64,000 bases of DNA from Ascoidea asiatica (lineage: Eukaryota > Ascomycota > Saccharomycetes > Ascoideales > Ascoideaceae), in contig BCKQ01000001.1 in assembly GCA_001600695.1 (NCBI GenBank), forward strand, positions 1,702,722 through 1,766,721, given 5' to 3'. The stretch's first letter is position 1; every line of letters starts with the position of its first letter. This document shows, in pieces, positions 1 to 9,666 of the stretch. The notes beneath the pieces were generated by a model. The model made no database searches. It saw only the letters and a list, made by a program, of their open reading frames with translations, and was not told the origin of the DNA. The position numbers were made by a program, and so were the translations under genes.

Positions 1-1170
1 AACTGAATATTGGAATAATATTCAAAATCTAGGAGAATATTTAGAACAAGCTAAAAACGGAGATGATGTAATTAATGTAAATTTTCATGAAATTGAAAAT
101 GATTTGAAAATTTTATTATATTTTAATGAAACTGAAATAAAAAAATATATAATCAAAATTCTTTCAAAATCTCCAGATAATAATAGTAATAATAATACTT
201 CTAAAATTGATTTTGAAACTTTAAGTTTAGCAAATAAATTAAAAGGTTATATAGAAGAACTTAAATTATTAGAAAAATCAAGAGCCAATTTTGTTGAAAC
301 AATTCAGTTGAAAAGTGAACAACTAAATATTTTACCTAAAATCATTCAAGAGTATAGACATATCCAAGAAAGTAATGATCTCACAATTTTAAATAATATA
401 GCATTAGGTTCAGTAGGTAATGATATTGAAAATGATGTTGTTCCAGAAAATGAACAATCAGAAATTCATATATTTGATCATGTCTATGAGAAGCATATTA
501 CTAATTTTGACAGTGATTTGAATTTTTTGCAGGAGCAAAGATCCAAGCAAAAAGAGATCGAGAATAAAATTTCAGTACGTATTTACTTTTTCATTGTTAT
601 TATTTGTCTATTATTTATTTATAATTGATTACTAACTCTATTTTTTTGAAAATAGAACATAAATGTTACATTCAAAAAGAGGTTAGACCTATATCAGAAA
701 TCTTCTGGGAAATTGAAAGATGCCATATTTTTGAGATTTCAAGCAATTTATACAAATTTTCTTGAATTGGTTGAAAATTTAAAAGATGGAGTAACATTTT
801 ATAATGAATTTATTGTTAATGGATCTAATCTTTTAAAAAAAATTGATGATTATGTTTATGAAAGACGATTAGAAGCTAGAAAACTAGAAGCGTAAGTATA
901 AAACTTTGAATTCTTTTGCTGAGAGGTAAATTAGATCATTTTACTAACTTATTTTTTATATAAAGACAAATTAATAATGAAATCGAAGAACAAATGGAAC
1001 AGGAAAGAGAAGAAGTATTTGTCGAGCAAGATAATAACCAAGGTTATTCCCCTGAAGTGAATAATACCTACCAAACACCAAGTCATAGAGCTCCTTCCAC
1101 ACCAGGTCCTAATAGTGTAAAAAGTAAAGGACAGCTTTGGAATCCAGACCAGAAAATTCGATTTGGTTGA
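1..1170 (+). CDS. RIM20: Bro1/ALIX-family protein, Rim20/PalA type, 3' part, two introns
   Basis: This is the C-terminal part of a gene that enters from the left edge; the reading frame is open from base 2. Coding exons are <1..574, 656..891 and 966..1170, giving about 337 residues here. Intron 1 (575-655) has GTACGT, TACTAAC at 630-636 and AG at 654-655. Intron 2 (892-965) has GTAAGT, TACTAAC at 942-948 and AG at 964-965. Joining the exons keeps one frame to the TGA at 1168. The product is coiled-coil-rich like the V domain of Bro1/ALIX proteins, then a Pro/Ser tail ending in GQLWNPDQKIRFG, which I recall as resembling the Rim20/PalA C-terminus. Rim20 is the ESCRT-linked scaffold for Rim101 cleavage in alkaline pH signalling. 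The convergent MOD5 neighbour matches the S. cerevisiae order YOR275C-YOR274W, which favours RIM20 over BRO1. The Bro1 domain itself lies outside the window. Confidence 0.8.
575..655 (+). other. Spliceosomal intron 1 of the RIM20-like gene
   Basis: An 81-nt intron with donor GTACGT (575-580), branch site TACTAAC (630-636) and acceptor AG at 654-655. Branch-to-acceptor distance is only 19 nt. The upstream exon ends exactly on a codon (phase 0), and the downstream exon stays open in the same protein. Without splicing the frame would stop at 626-628. Confidence 0.85.
892..965 (+). other. Spliceosomal intron 2 of the RIM20-like gene
   Basis: A 74-nt intron with donor GTAAGT (892-897), branch site TACTAAC (942-948) and acceptor AG at 964-965. 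It interrupts an Ala codon after two bases. The continuation reads through to the conserved-looking C-terminus. Confidence 0.88.
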
Positions 1171-1280
1171 TTTTAGTTTAAGGAAAATGGAATCAACAAA
1201 AAAAATGTCCATCATGAGTTTTTATCTCTCTTTAATTTGGAAAAATAATATGATAGTTGTATGGTTTTATTGTTATGAAG

Positions 1281-2861
1281 TTAATTGATTTTTTTTTTTA
1301 ACCAATTTTCATATTCCAATTTTTTCTTTCCTCTATTCAAGGTACTTTTATGCTTTCTACTTTTAATATGTATTTTCCACTGATCTAAGCCTACGACAGT
1401 TAAACTATATCCTTTTCCAGTTTTACAGACCTCACAAGTATATTGCTTCCAAGGCTGACTTTTTTTTTCTATAGTTTCCTTTTTTACAATTATTAAATCT
1501 TCTAAACCTAATGGGGCTTGAGGTAAACTTATTTGATTACTATTTAAAAACTTTTCGGTAATTTCAAAAGATCTTCTCGTTGCATCTTGATCCCAAGTAT
1601 TCAAATTGGAAGAATTGATTAGAAAAATTTTACCTCCTTTTTCAAAATTATGAATAGATTCTTTTTCTAAATCCACGCATAAAATTTTTTTGATCCACTT
1701 AATTTGTTGACGAGAATATTTTCTTGTTCTTTGTTTCATTGCAGAAACTGATTCTTCGAATAATTTTTTTTCGACTTCTATTGAATATTCCGGGTTTGTT
1801 AGTTTCGTGTCTTTATATTTTAGCCAAGGTAAAAATTCTTTGAAACCAATAACTTGAAAAACACCATGTTGACATATACTTTTTATTTTTTCCACTTGAT
1901 TATCTTCCACTGGAATAGTTTCCATTTGAGTGTTTTCTATTTGATTGTCCTCTATCTGACTAATTTCCTTATTTTCGTTCCTATCTTTTTTTTCAATTAG
2001 CTTCTTATAAAAATCTTTATAAAAATCATATAAAGAATTAATTTCCTTTAAAGCTCCATTGCTTAACATATCATCTACTCTTAAATCTAATCTTTGATCT
2101 AAGATTGTTTGATTCGAATAAACCCAAAAAAAGATGGTATTGAATTTCAAAGAAGAATTCAAATTATTTAAATTTTTTTGATTTTCATAAAAAATGCTTG
2201 TTTTCTGATTCGTTAAGAAAAATATTTCTAAAGCTCTTTTCACTCTTCTTATATCATTGGGATGAAATTTTTCAGATAAAATGGGATCTTTTTTTTTTAA
2301 TGTTTGAAAAATTAAGTTCGAATCATTTGAGTTTAAAATTTTTCTTTCTTCAATTGTTAATCTTGGATCATTATAAGTGTTATTCGATTTATTTGTATTA
2401 TCTTCTATAAATGAATCAGAATTGTTACTATTGTTATCATTACTATTGGTTGAAATTGTTTTATTATTGAATAATATTGAGTTTAAATAATAATGAGTAC
2501 CACCAACAATAATTGGGATTTTATTTGAATTATGAATTTCATTAATTTTTTCATTTGCTTCTTTTTTGAATCTATGTATAAAATATTCTTCATTCCAATT
2601 TATATGATTCATTACATGATGATTAATATTTTCTCTTTCGTTAATTGGATGCTTATTTGTTATTAAATCTAAATCTTTATACATTTGCATTGAATCAGCA
2701 TTTATGATTTCTCCATTAAATTTTTTAGCTAATTCTATTGATAATTTTGATTTACCAACCCCTGTTGTTCCAACAATCACAATCACATTTTTGAAAGGAT
2801 TATTCATTCTTAGTAAATTCGAGTTTTTAATATAATTCTTGACATAACTGAACATGTACAA
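1281..2861 (-). CDS. MOD5: tRNA dimethylallyltransferase (isopentenyltransferase)
   Basis: This enzyme transfers a dimethylallyl group from DMAPP to A37 of certain tRNAs (i6A37). The 526-residue protein has the P-loop GTTGVGKS (residues 31-38), the substrate region INADSMQMYKDLD, IIVGGTHYYLNS, the RRVKRALEI segment, and AMKQRTRKYSRQQIKW near the end of the catalytic part. The C-terminus carries a C2H2 zinc finger (C476, C479, H498, H504), as in eukaryotic Mod5/TRIT1. An acidic Asn/Gln/Glu-rich insert lies around residues 290-330. ATG codons at residues 1, 3 and 19 (2861, 2855, 2807) precede the P-loop. The 18-residue extension is basic and hydrophobic and could target mitochondria, as the long Mod5 form does in S. 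cerevisiae. It is convergent with RIM20 across about 110 bp. Confidence 0.96.
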   Translation of the reverse strand: MYMFSYVKNYIKNSNLLRMNNPFKNVIVIVGTTGVGKSKLSIELAKKFNGEIINADSMQMYKDLDLITNKHPINERENINHHVMNHINWNEEYFIHRFKKEANEKINEIHNSNKIPIIVGGTHYYLNSILFNNKTISTNSNDNNSNNSDSFIEDNTNKSNNTYNDPRLTIEERKILNSNDSNLIFQTLKKKDPILSEKFHPNDIRRVKRALEIFFLTNQKTSIFYENQKNLNNLNSSLKFNTIFFWVYSNQTILDQRLDLRVDDMLSNGALKEINSLYDFYKDFYKKLIEKKDRNENKEISQIEDNQIENTQMETIPVEDNQVEKIKSICQHGVFQVIGFKEFLPWLKYKDTKLTNPEYSIEVEKKLFEESVSAMKQRTRKYSRQQIKWIKKILCVDLEKESIHNFEKGGKIFLINSSNLNTWDQDATRRSFEITEKFLNSNQISLPQAPLGLEDLIIVKKETIEKKSQPWKQYTCEVCKTGKGYSLTVVGLDQWKIHIKSRKHKSTLNRGKKKLEYENWLKKKIN

Positions 2862-3379
2862 TATTATTTACTTCAAGCCTTAAATTCTTTGTCTTTTATA
2901 TTTTTTTTTCTTAAATTTATTAAAAGTTTTTAAGAATATTAAGAATATTAAGAATATTTAAGATTTTTTCAATGAAATTTTCAAAATCACATCCGTATAA
3001 TTAAAAGTCCAAGACATGGATCCGGAACTTTCAAATCCGCACTGGTTAACTAAACGAGCTAAACGAAACCAAATTTTGATTTATCAGTTTAGGCAAAGTT
3101 TTGCAGATAAGTTTATTTTGACAGACCACAATTTGAACAGGCAAATTTTATACAAAAGTTGAATTGAAATGAAATATTCTATTAAATGATGTGAAGAGAA
3201 AATAAAAAAAATTATAAAGAAATGAATTGAAGCTAAAAAGAAATAAAACTATCTATATTTATTATCAAGTTTTAAATTTATGGAAGGGAACAAAATAAAT
3301 TTCGGAACTGAAGAGAAAATAATTTAAATTAAAAATTGAAATACTTCATGTATAAAAAAGGAATATATTTTGTGAATTT
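2862..3379. other. Intergenic: MOD5 promoter side
   Basis: AT-rich DNA between the start of MOD5 and the stop of the small gene to the right, so it should hold the MOD5 promoter. The only structure I see is three direct copies of AAGAATATT at about 2932-2958. No RNA gene recognised. Confidence 0.5.
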
Positions 3380-3646
3380 TTATATACTGGCATAAACAGC
3401 TTGACAGAAATCATCTAAAAAATCATTTACTTCTAGTAGGGTCTCACATTCTTGTAGAAAATAATAGTCTCCATTACCATTTTCATTAGTATTTCTAAGA
3501 TCACTTGAACTTACTTCATGATCAATAATTTCACTATTTATATTATTGGAATTATTGTTTTCTATGAATGAATCTAAGAAAGATGTTAGAAAATTTGAAT
3601 CTGAAGTATTTTGGGTACTAGTAGAACCTGAATTGAAAGAAGACAT
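3380..3646 (-). CDS. Small acidic hypothetical protein
   Basis: An 88-residue open frame starting at the ATG whose complement is 3644-3646; the frame runs open further upstream but without an ATG. The protein starts MSSFNSGSTSTQ, has a Ser/Asn-rich first half, and ends with a more ordered acidic helical stretch around YYFLQECETLLEVNDFLDDF. I do not recognise the family. It sits alone with about 1 kb of non-coding DNA upstream, which is long for this genome. That might suit a regulated gene, but it could also be a chance ORF. Confidence 0.4.
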   Translation of the reverse strand: MSSFNSGSTSTQNTSDSNFLTSFLDSFIENNNSNNINSEIIDHEVSSSDLRNTNENGNGDYYFLQECETLLEVNDFLDDFCQAVYASI

Positions 3647-4698
3647 TTTATTTGAAAGAGTGTGTATTTTGATGTGTAAGTGCTTATGCAATTATAATTT
3701 TGATTTATACAATCGGTATATTTGTCGATTATGTGTGTGAATATTCTTTTTTTATTTCTTCATCTTAAATTTTTTCTTTAAAATTATTCAAATTCAAAAT
3801 GGAAAAAAAAGACTTTATATGGCTTTGAGAAATTTGGCATATTTTTTTCAAATAATTCTGTAAAAGAGGACTTTCTTCAATTTTGAATGCATTTTATAAA
3901 TACTTAGTAATAACAGATGATATTTGATTGTATTATCACTTACATGATTATTGCTTTTGTTATTGTATTTAATCTTTTGTTATTGTTTGATGTCAGGGAA
4001 TAAACCCTTAAGAGAATAACGTAATCATGTCCCACCAAAGAACCCAAAATACAGCCAATGAGCATCATCATCTGTTCTTGTTGAGCTTATTTCACTTTTC
4101 TTAGGCAGTTTTCCTTTTCAGGCTTTCCACTTTTTCTTGCTTTTTGAAAAAGCTTTGTTGTTTTTGTTATTATTTCTCCTGGCTATTAGGATGTTTCTTT
4201 ATTTACCCCAGATTCCAACCGGAAAAGAAAACTGGTAACGCCATAAAAACATCACTATCTCATTACGTTTTCCCGGGATTGCTTTCTGAACCCGTGAAAA
4301 ACAAAGAAGGACTCCGGAGGGTCATGAGACTCACCCGAGTCGAAAACACGAATTGGACCTCAAAACAGATTCGAATTCCGGGCTTCTTCAACACAACAAT
4401 CTCTTAATAGCATAATGCATAAGAAACCAATAGATATTTGCCATAATTATCTCAAAATAAAATGGGAGCTAAATAAATTGGATTTTTTTACAAGGTCGAG
4501 TAAAAATATTGATAGAAGATTGATATTCATGGAATATTTAACTGAAGAAAAAAAAAATTATTTATTATTAAAAATATAAAATGAAATAGAAAGTACTAAA
4601 AAGAAAAAGAAAATTTAAAAAATAAAAAAAAGTAGCATTAATGAGAAATAGAAAATTGATAAAATTCTGAAAATTATAAGATTGTTTTGTTTTAAACT
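3647..4698. other. Intergenic, about 1.05 kb, with a higher-GC stretch
   Basis: This lies upstream of the small minus-strand gene and downstream of the heat-shock-like gene. Roughly 4200-4390 is clearly richer in G+C than its surroundings. A plus-strand open frame there (4144-4407) begins with TTG, has no family resemblance, and I do not call it. No tRNA-like structure seen. Confidence 0.45.
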
Positions 4699-5057
4699 TT
4701 AAAAAGAGTCATCATAACCAAGATCTTCAAGAGATGGGGATCTCTTTCTAACCAGATTGTTTTCACTTGAATTCTCATTTTCAGAACTAGAAAGAGAGGA
4801 AGTAGCAGAAGCAAAAGAATCGGTCAACTCCATTGGAGTTTCATTTTTTTGAGATTCCATAGCAGACAATATTGGTGATGATATAGGTGTCATTTCTTCA
4901 TCATCTGTTTCATTAATATCTTTAGTATTATTACCTTCATTTTTATTTATATCATTGACTTCAGAAGAATTTGAAAATTTGTAAAATGGTATATTATTAA
5001 TATCCTCTTCAATTTCTGGTTCTAATTCTTCTTTTGTTTTTTGTTCTTTTTTATTAC

Positions 5058-5096
<39 letters not shown>

Positions 5097-5790
5097 CATT
5101 GTTAATTCTATTTTCTGGATGAATTGTATTAATATTAACAGGGGTATGCTTATCATTATTAGAAAAATTGATTTTGATTCTTCTAATTGAATTTGATTCT
5201 TTCTTAAATTTTGGAATAGTTAAGATTAATTCATTGATTTTATTATTATTATTAGTTTTATAATTAATTTTATTTTCATCAACTGAATAATATTGAAATC
5301 TTTTGAAAAGATTGTCTTTTTCAGATCTTACACTGATTACACAATTATTATTTTCTTTATTTTTAACAATTTCAATTTCCCAATCTTTGAATGAATTTTT
5401 ATTTTTATTTTTATTATTTTCATCATTATTGAAGTTTTTAGAATTTATTTTAACATAACCATATGGATAAACGTAAGCATATGAAGGATTAGTTTCAGAA
5501 TCAGTATTTGATTTTTTAAAAAATTGAATAGTATATTCATTTTCATTTTCATTTTTCTTGATGTATATTTGATTAGATTCTTCAACTGAATTTGAATTAA
5601 ACTTATTTTCTTTTCTTATTCTTCTTGAGTTAGGACAATTGAAATTATTTTCATTATTTAAAAGCGTCATAAGATCATTATTAAGAAAACCATTAGAATT
5701 ATTTCTTGGATTATTATGATAATTTCTTTTATTGATATATGTGTTATATCCATCAAATGGATCACTGAAAATATTGTTAATTGAAAGCAT
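4699..5790 (-). CDS. Small-heat-shock-like protein (Btn2/Hsp42 type)
   Basis: A 363-residue protein whose central part (about 82-208) looks like a diverged alpha-crystallin domain. It ends with a segment LFKRFQYYSVDENKINYK followed by ELILTIPKFKK, matching the family pattern 'F.R.F.lp...D.d.I.A...nGvL.vtiPK'. The N-terminal 80 residues are Asn-rich. After the domain come a long Asn run (about residues 230-245) and an acidic Ser-rich tail. In yeasts such proteins (Hsp42, Btn2, Cur1) sequester misfolded proteins into deposits; the exact paralogue cannot be chosen. Regulation strongly supports the call: three good heat-shock elements lie 360-380 to 520 bp upstream (6154-6319), and the other flanking gene ends toward them, so they can serve only this gene. 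Confidence 0.72.
5051..5103 (-). repeat. AAT/AAC triplet repeat coding for poly-Asn
   Basis: A run of TTA/TTG-type triplets on the plus strand, read as AAT/AAC on the minus strand. It encodes about 14 Asn residues in the heat-shock-like protein and is likely length-polymorphic. Confidence 0.85.
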
Positions 5791-6153
5791 TGTAAAAATT
5801 GATTTGAATTTAATTTGATTTATGAGTTAAGTTAATTGAGATTTTTATTTGTTATTATTATTTAATTTCTTTGATTGATAATTATATTGATGAATAAAAA
5901 AATTAAAAATTGATAAATTATTTTGAAACAAAGAAAACATGTTGAATTTATATTAATAAAATTTCCTTCTTTAACCTATATAACCATATTCATTTGAATT
6001 AATAATCATACTATTACTTTTAATCATCTATTTCTTAAGTTGATTTAAAATGAAAGATCATATCAATCATAACTTTATTTTCAGCCTTATGATTATATTT
6101 TGATAGATAAAACATTAAAGTAATGACAAAGATTATTAATGTTTTCTTTTCGC

Positions 6154-6171
6154 TTCCAGAAACTTCGAGAA
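6154..6171. promoter_or_regulatory. Heat-shock element, four perfect units
   Basis: The bases read TTCnnGAAnnTTCnnGAA with exact 5-bp spacing (TTC 6154, GAA 6159, TTC 6164, GAA 6169). This is the consensus array bound by Hsf1 trimers. It sits about 365 bp upstream of the minus-strand start at 5790. Confidence 0.88.
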
Positions 6172-6247
6172 GTGGAAGCACATAGAATCGAATGGAAAAA
6201 TTCCTCTATTATCGGGAATTTATATCCCATTAGTGAAGGTTAATTGG

Positions 6248-6260
6248 AACATTCTAGAAA
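6248..6260. promoter_or_regulatory. Heat-shock element, three units
   Basis: GAA 6248-6250, TTC 6253-6255 and GAA 6258-6260 with exact 2-bp gaps, followed by an imperfect TTT unit at 6263. Second HSE of the array upstream of the small-heat-shock-like gene. Confidence 0.82.
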
Positions 6261-6306
6261 CTTTCAAATACACCACATACTTAATGTCCGGTTAATGTTA
6301 GCAATA

Positions 6307-6319
6307 GAATCTTCCAGAA
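6307..6319. promoter_or_regulatory. Heat-shock element, three units
   Basis: GAA 6307-6309, TTC 6312-6314 and GAA 6317-6319 with exact 2-bp gaps. Third HSE of the array. Confidence 0.8.
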
Positions 6320-6534
6320 AATATCACCCTCCTTACCTGCATAATCTAGAATACTATCCTCATATCAGGATTATAATGTTACAAAGCTTTGGAAGCTATT
6401 CAGGAAAGGGTTTTCAGGGTCCTCTTCTCGTAATTGATATGTTTTTAGTTAAAATATTTTCTTGAATTCTTTATTATTTCTATTGGCTAACTATTTAAGC
6501 TTTTTCACTATATATTCATACACAACTTAATTTA

Positions 6535-9500
6535 TCACTTCAATAATTTTTTATAATTACCACGGTAGATAACCTTTTTATAATCTAAATGTTCCAACAA
6601 CTTTTTCCAAAGCCAATTTCCTCTGAGAACATTTTCATTTCCAACAATAAACAAGCCTTTTTTAGCTCTGGTTAACGCAACATTCGTTCTTCTTTGATTT
6701 CCAAGAAATCCAATATCCTTAGTTGAATTGGATCGAACGCATGAAAAAATAATATATTCTTTTTCTCTTCCTTGAAATGAGTCTATCGAACCAATTTCAA
6801 CACCTCTGACATTTCTAATACTAGGTAAACTATCACTGCTATCTGAACACCGTTCATCTAACTTAAGCATTTTTTTTTTTAAGTTTAAGGTGATATTTTC
6901 AAATTCATTTTCCATACCACTCTTATTACTATTTTCATTTTCGTTACTGCTTGTATTCTGATTAAACTTTTTAATCTTCTTTTTACTTTTGCTTTTAACT
7001 TCACTTTTAACCTTTTCCTCTTTACATTCCTTTCTACTTTTCATTTCCTTTTTAGTTGCTTTTTCTACATAATTTTTATTCTCTTCAAATGAATGTGTGA
7101 TACTGTCAATGACAAGATTTTCATTAATTTTAGATATATTCTTTCTAATATCTTTCTCCTTGCCATTTTTCCTTAGTTTTGCAGTTAAGATAACAGTACT
7201 CTTTGCCCCATATTTCGCCTTAAAACCATTTTCGATAGTCAACGACTCCTCACTATTTATCAACCGAGAGTCGTTCAGTTCCAATGGCAATTTTTGGCTT
7301 GATTGAGAATGCTCCCATACCTTTATTTTCTTGCATTGGGTCTGGTTAAGATGTTCAATTCGACCAGATTGATTATTAGTTTCACGGCTATTTTTGAAGT
7401 AAGAACTAACTTGCATTCCATTCTGAAGTTCAAAAGTCTTCTCCTTCATTGAGCCTTCTATTTCTTTAAAATTAATCTTTTTTGAGATTATTCTTTTATT
7501 TGGTCCCCAATAAAAGTTTTTAAAAAATTCTATTGCTAAACTGAACGTATTTTTCATCCAAGTGAATACACTAAATACATTAGATTTCTTTTGTTTATTT
7601 TTTCTGTCTTTAAAATTAGCATTGATTTTTTTTGAATTAGTTGAATTAACAGGCTTCTTACATTTTAGCTCAATTTTTCCTTTTTCAATTTTATTCTTTA
7701 ATGAGGCGAATTTAGCGTTTTTAATTCCTTCTTTTGGTGTACTTTCAGTTACTTCTTCAAGTTTTGGGTTATCTGCTATGTTTGTAATCAGAAATGAACT
7801 ATCATTCAAATAAACATTTTTATCTCTGAGTACTGTAGGTTGAGTAAGTTGTTTGATTTTCTTATAACCAGATATATTCCTTGAAATGAATTCAATTTTG
7901 GAACCTTTAATGGTTGTCTCTTGGAAATTTGGTTCATCAATTTCAAGAGCTTGGATCTTAACATCTATTTGCTTTTTTTTTTTCATGTTCGAACGTTTTT
8001 GATCATTTATTCCCAAAAAATACATAATAATATCTCCAATAAGTTCTCGTTGGCCAGAATATGGAGTAATTACACCTATTTTTGATAAGGGAATATTTTT
8101 TCTCTGCATTAAATTCAAAATTATTTCTGCACAAATCAAAGCATCCATATGATTGTAATAAGTAGGTCTTTCTCCTCCTATCGAGGAGTCGGTAATCATT
8201 ATTTTTTTTTCAAGATTTTCATGATGAAGAAAAATAACTTGATTATTCTCAGCCATCCAAAGAAATTTGGGTTTTGAATCCATTCTATCTATATGTGTAA
8301 CACCATCAACAAGCTTGTTTTTATAAAATTGTTTTCTTGGAAATTCACTAATTGAAGGATGCATCCGATATTGTGTATTTAACATAATAATCTGCTGTGG
8401 ATTACTGGTAGAATATCTTTCAAAAAATGATAACTCCAAAGCCTTTGGAGCCTTGCGATGTAAAAAGGGACCAAGTTGTTTGGGATCACCTACAAGAATA
8501 ATCTTAAAATGATTCAATGATCTTAAATTGGATATTGGAATCATCAAATCTGCTTCTCTAACCTGAGCAGCTTCATCAACTAATAGATAATCAAACTCAA
8601 TTTTAGAAAGTTTTGGATCACCAGAAACAGCAGTAGTACAACAAATAATATTTGAGGTATTCAATAATTGATTTTCGAAAAGCTTGACCTTTCTAAAAAC
8701 TTTATTAATTGTACTCTGATTTTCAAGCTTGGAATTCAAAAAAGAAAGATATTGTGATTTCATAGTTTCAGGTAATAGAGAGTACACTTTTGATTGTAAA
8801 CATAAATCAGTCACATTACTTTTATTCAAAGAACTTTTTGGATCATAATTAGAAGCTCTTGCTCTTGATACAACCCTTAAAACATTTAATCCCTCATGGG
8901 AAAGCTTTTCAGCAAGATTATCAACCGCCATATTTGAACTAGAGAATACCAAAAAATTTCTATGGGGATTCAAATGAAGTATTTGTTTGACGATTTCTGC
9001 AGAGGTTGTTGTTTTACCTGTTCCAGGAGGACCTCTGATGAAAGTTAGCTCATTATCTAAGCAGCTTTGAATTGCTACATTTTGAGAAGAATTGAATTTT
9101 AGATTTTGTTTAGAAGAGTTGGTGTTATCTTTGGTATTGAGATAATTGAAGAACTTCAAGGACTCACAATTAACTAAACAGTCAAATATTAATAGAAGTG
9201 AGCTTAAGCCTTTAATTCTTTCAAAAAATTTTGCGGATGCTAAAATAGTTCTTTGAAGAGTTACATCTGGTATAAAAACATGCAAGCCAGTAGAATAATC
9301 GAGCTCCTTACTCAAATCATTACGAATAGTCTTAAAAATAATTTTTGTAAAATTTACTGGATCCTCAAAATTGTCCTTTCCCATCAAATTAACAAAAGAA
9401 ATTTTTAATAAAAATAAATCTTCTTTTAAAGGATGATAAAGGTAAATAAAAGTATTCTCAAGTATATTTTTGATTCTTAGTTGAGAAAATTGTTTTTTAA

Positions 9501-9666
9501 TATCCTTTAATTCATAAAAATCTTCTAATGTTAAAGTAATTGTTTGCTTCCCATTTTTATTCTTGAAAGAAACCTTGAAATTTTCAAATGATTTGAATGA
9601 TCTGAATTGCTCCAAAAAAACATTTTCTAATAAATTATTTAAATATAAACGGCAATTTTTAACCAT
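6535..9666 (-). CDS. UPF1-like SF1 helicase with long insertion in RecA2
   Basis: A 1043-residue superfamily 1 helicase of the UPF1-like group. It shows Q195, Walker A GPPGTGKTT (212-220), motif Ib region SSSNMAVDNLAEKL, Walker B VDEAAQ (363-368), GDPKQLGP (393-400), QYRMHPSISEFP (432-443), GVITPYSGQR (531-540), IDSFQGREKEY (961-971) and NVALTRAKKGL (about 995-1005). Between the ITPYSGQ motif and IDSFQGRE, which normally lie a few tens of residues apart, there are about 390 extra residues rich in Lys, Ser, Asn and Glu. There is no Cys/His-rich N-terminal domain, so it is not canonical Upf1 (Nam7). DEAAQ is shared with Sen1, Ighmbp2 and Ecm32. Likely an RNA or RNA/DNA helicase, orthology unresolved. 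It is divergent from SLO1. Confidence 0.85.
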   Translation of the reverse strand: MVKNCRLYLNNLLENVFLEQFRSFKSFENFKVSFKNKNGKQTITLTLEDFYELKDIKKQFSQLRIKNILENTFIYLYHPLKEDLFLLKISFVNLMGKDNFEDPVNFTKIIFKTIRNDLSKELDYSTGLHVFIPDVTLQRTILASAKFFERIKGLSSLLLIFDCLVNCESLKFFNYLNTKDNTNSSKQNLKFNSSQNVAIQSCLDNELTFIRGPPGTGKTTTSAEIVKQILHLNPHRNFLVFSSSNMAVDNLAEKLSHEGLNVLRVVSRARASNYDPKSSLNKSNVTDLCLQSKVYSLLPETMKSQYLSFLNSKLENQSTINKVFRKVKLFENQLLNTSNIICCTTAVSGDPKLSKIEFDYLLVDEAAQVREADLMIPISNLRSLNHFKIILVGDPKQLGPFLHRKAPKALELSFFERYSTSNPQQIIMLNTQYRMHPSISEFPRKQFYKNKLVDGVTHIDRMDSKPKFLWMAENNQVIFLHHENLEKKIMITDSSIGGERPTYYNHMDALICAEIILNLMQRKNIPLSKIGVITPYSGQRELIGDIIMYFLGINDQKRSNMKKKKQIDVKIQALEIDEPNFQETTIKGSKIEFISRNISGYKKIKQLTQPTVLRDKNVYLNDSSFLITNIADNPKLEEVTESTPKEGIKNAKFASLKNKIEKGKIELKCKKPVNSTNSKKINANFKDRKNKQKKSNVFSVFTWMKNTFSLAIEFFKNFYWGPNKRIISKKINFKEIEGSMKEKTFELQNGMQVSSYFKNSRETNNQSGRIEHLNQTQCKKIKVWEHSQSSQKLPLELNDSRLINSEESLTIENGFKAKYGAKSTVILTAKLRKNGKEKDIRKNISKINENLVIDSITHSFEENKNYVEKATKKEMKSRKECKEEKVKSEVKSKSKKKIKKFNQNTSSNENENSNKSGMENEFENITLNLKKKMLKLDERCSDSSDSLPSIRNVRGVEIGSIDSFQGREKEYIIFSCVRSNSTKDIGFLGNQRRTNVALTRAKKGLFIVGNENVLRGNWLWKKLLEHLDYKKVIYRGNYKKLLK

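Noticed and set aside
4144-4407. Open frame of 87 codons on the plus strand in a GC-rich patch
   Set aside because: It begins with TTG, lacks an ATG near its start, and its residue pattern matches no family; more likely non-coding.
6244-6465. Open frame upstream of the heat-shock-like gene
   Set aside because: It begins with a non-ATG codon and overlaps the heat-shock elements, so the region is promoter DNA.
6535-9666. Calling the helicase UPF1 (NAM7) or SEN1
   Set aside because: The CH zinc domain of Upf1 and the long N-terminal domain of Sen1 are absent, and the long insertion is not known from either.
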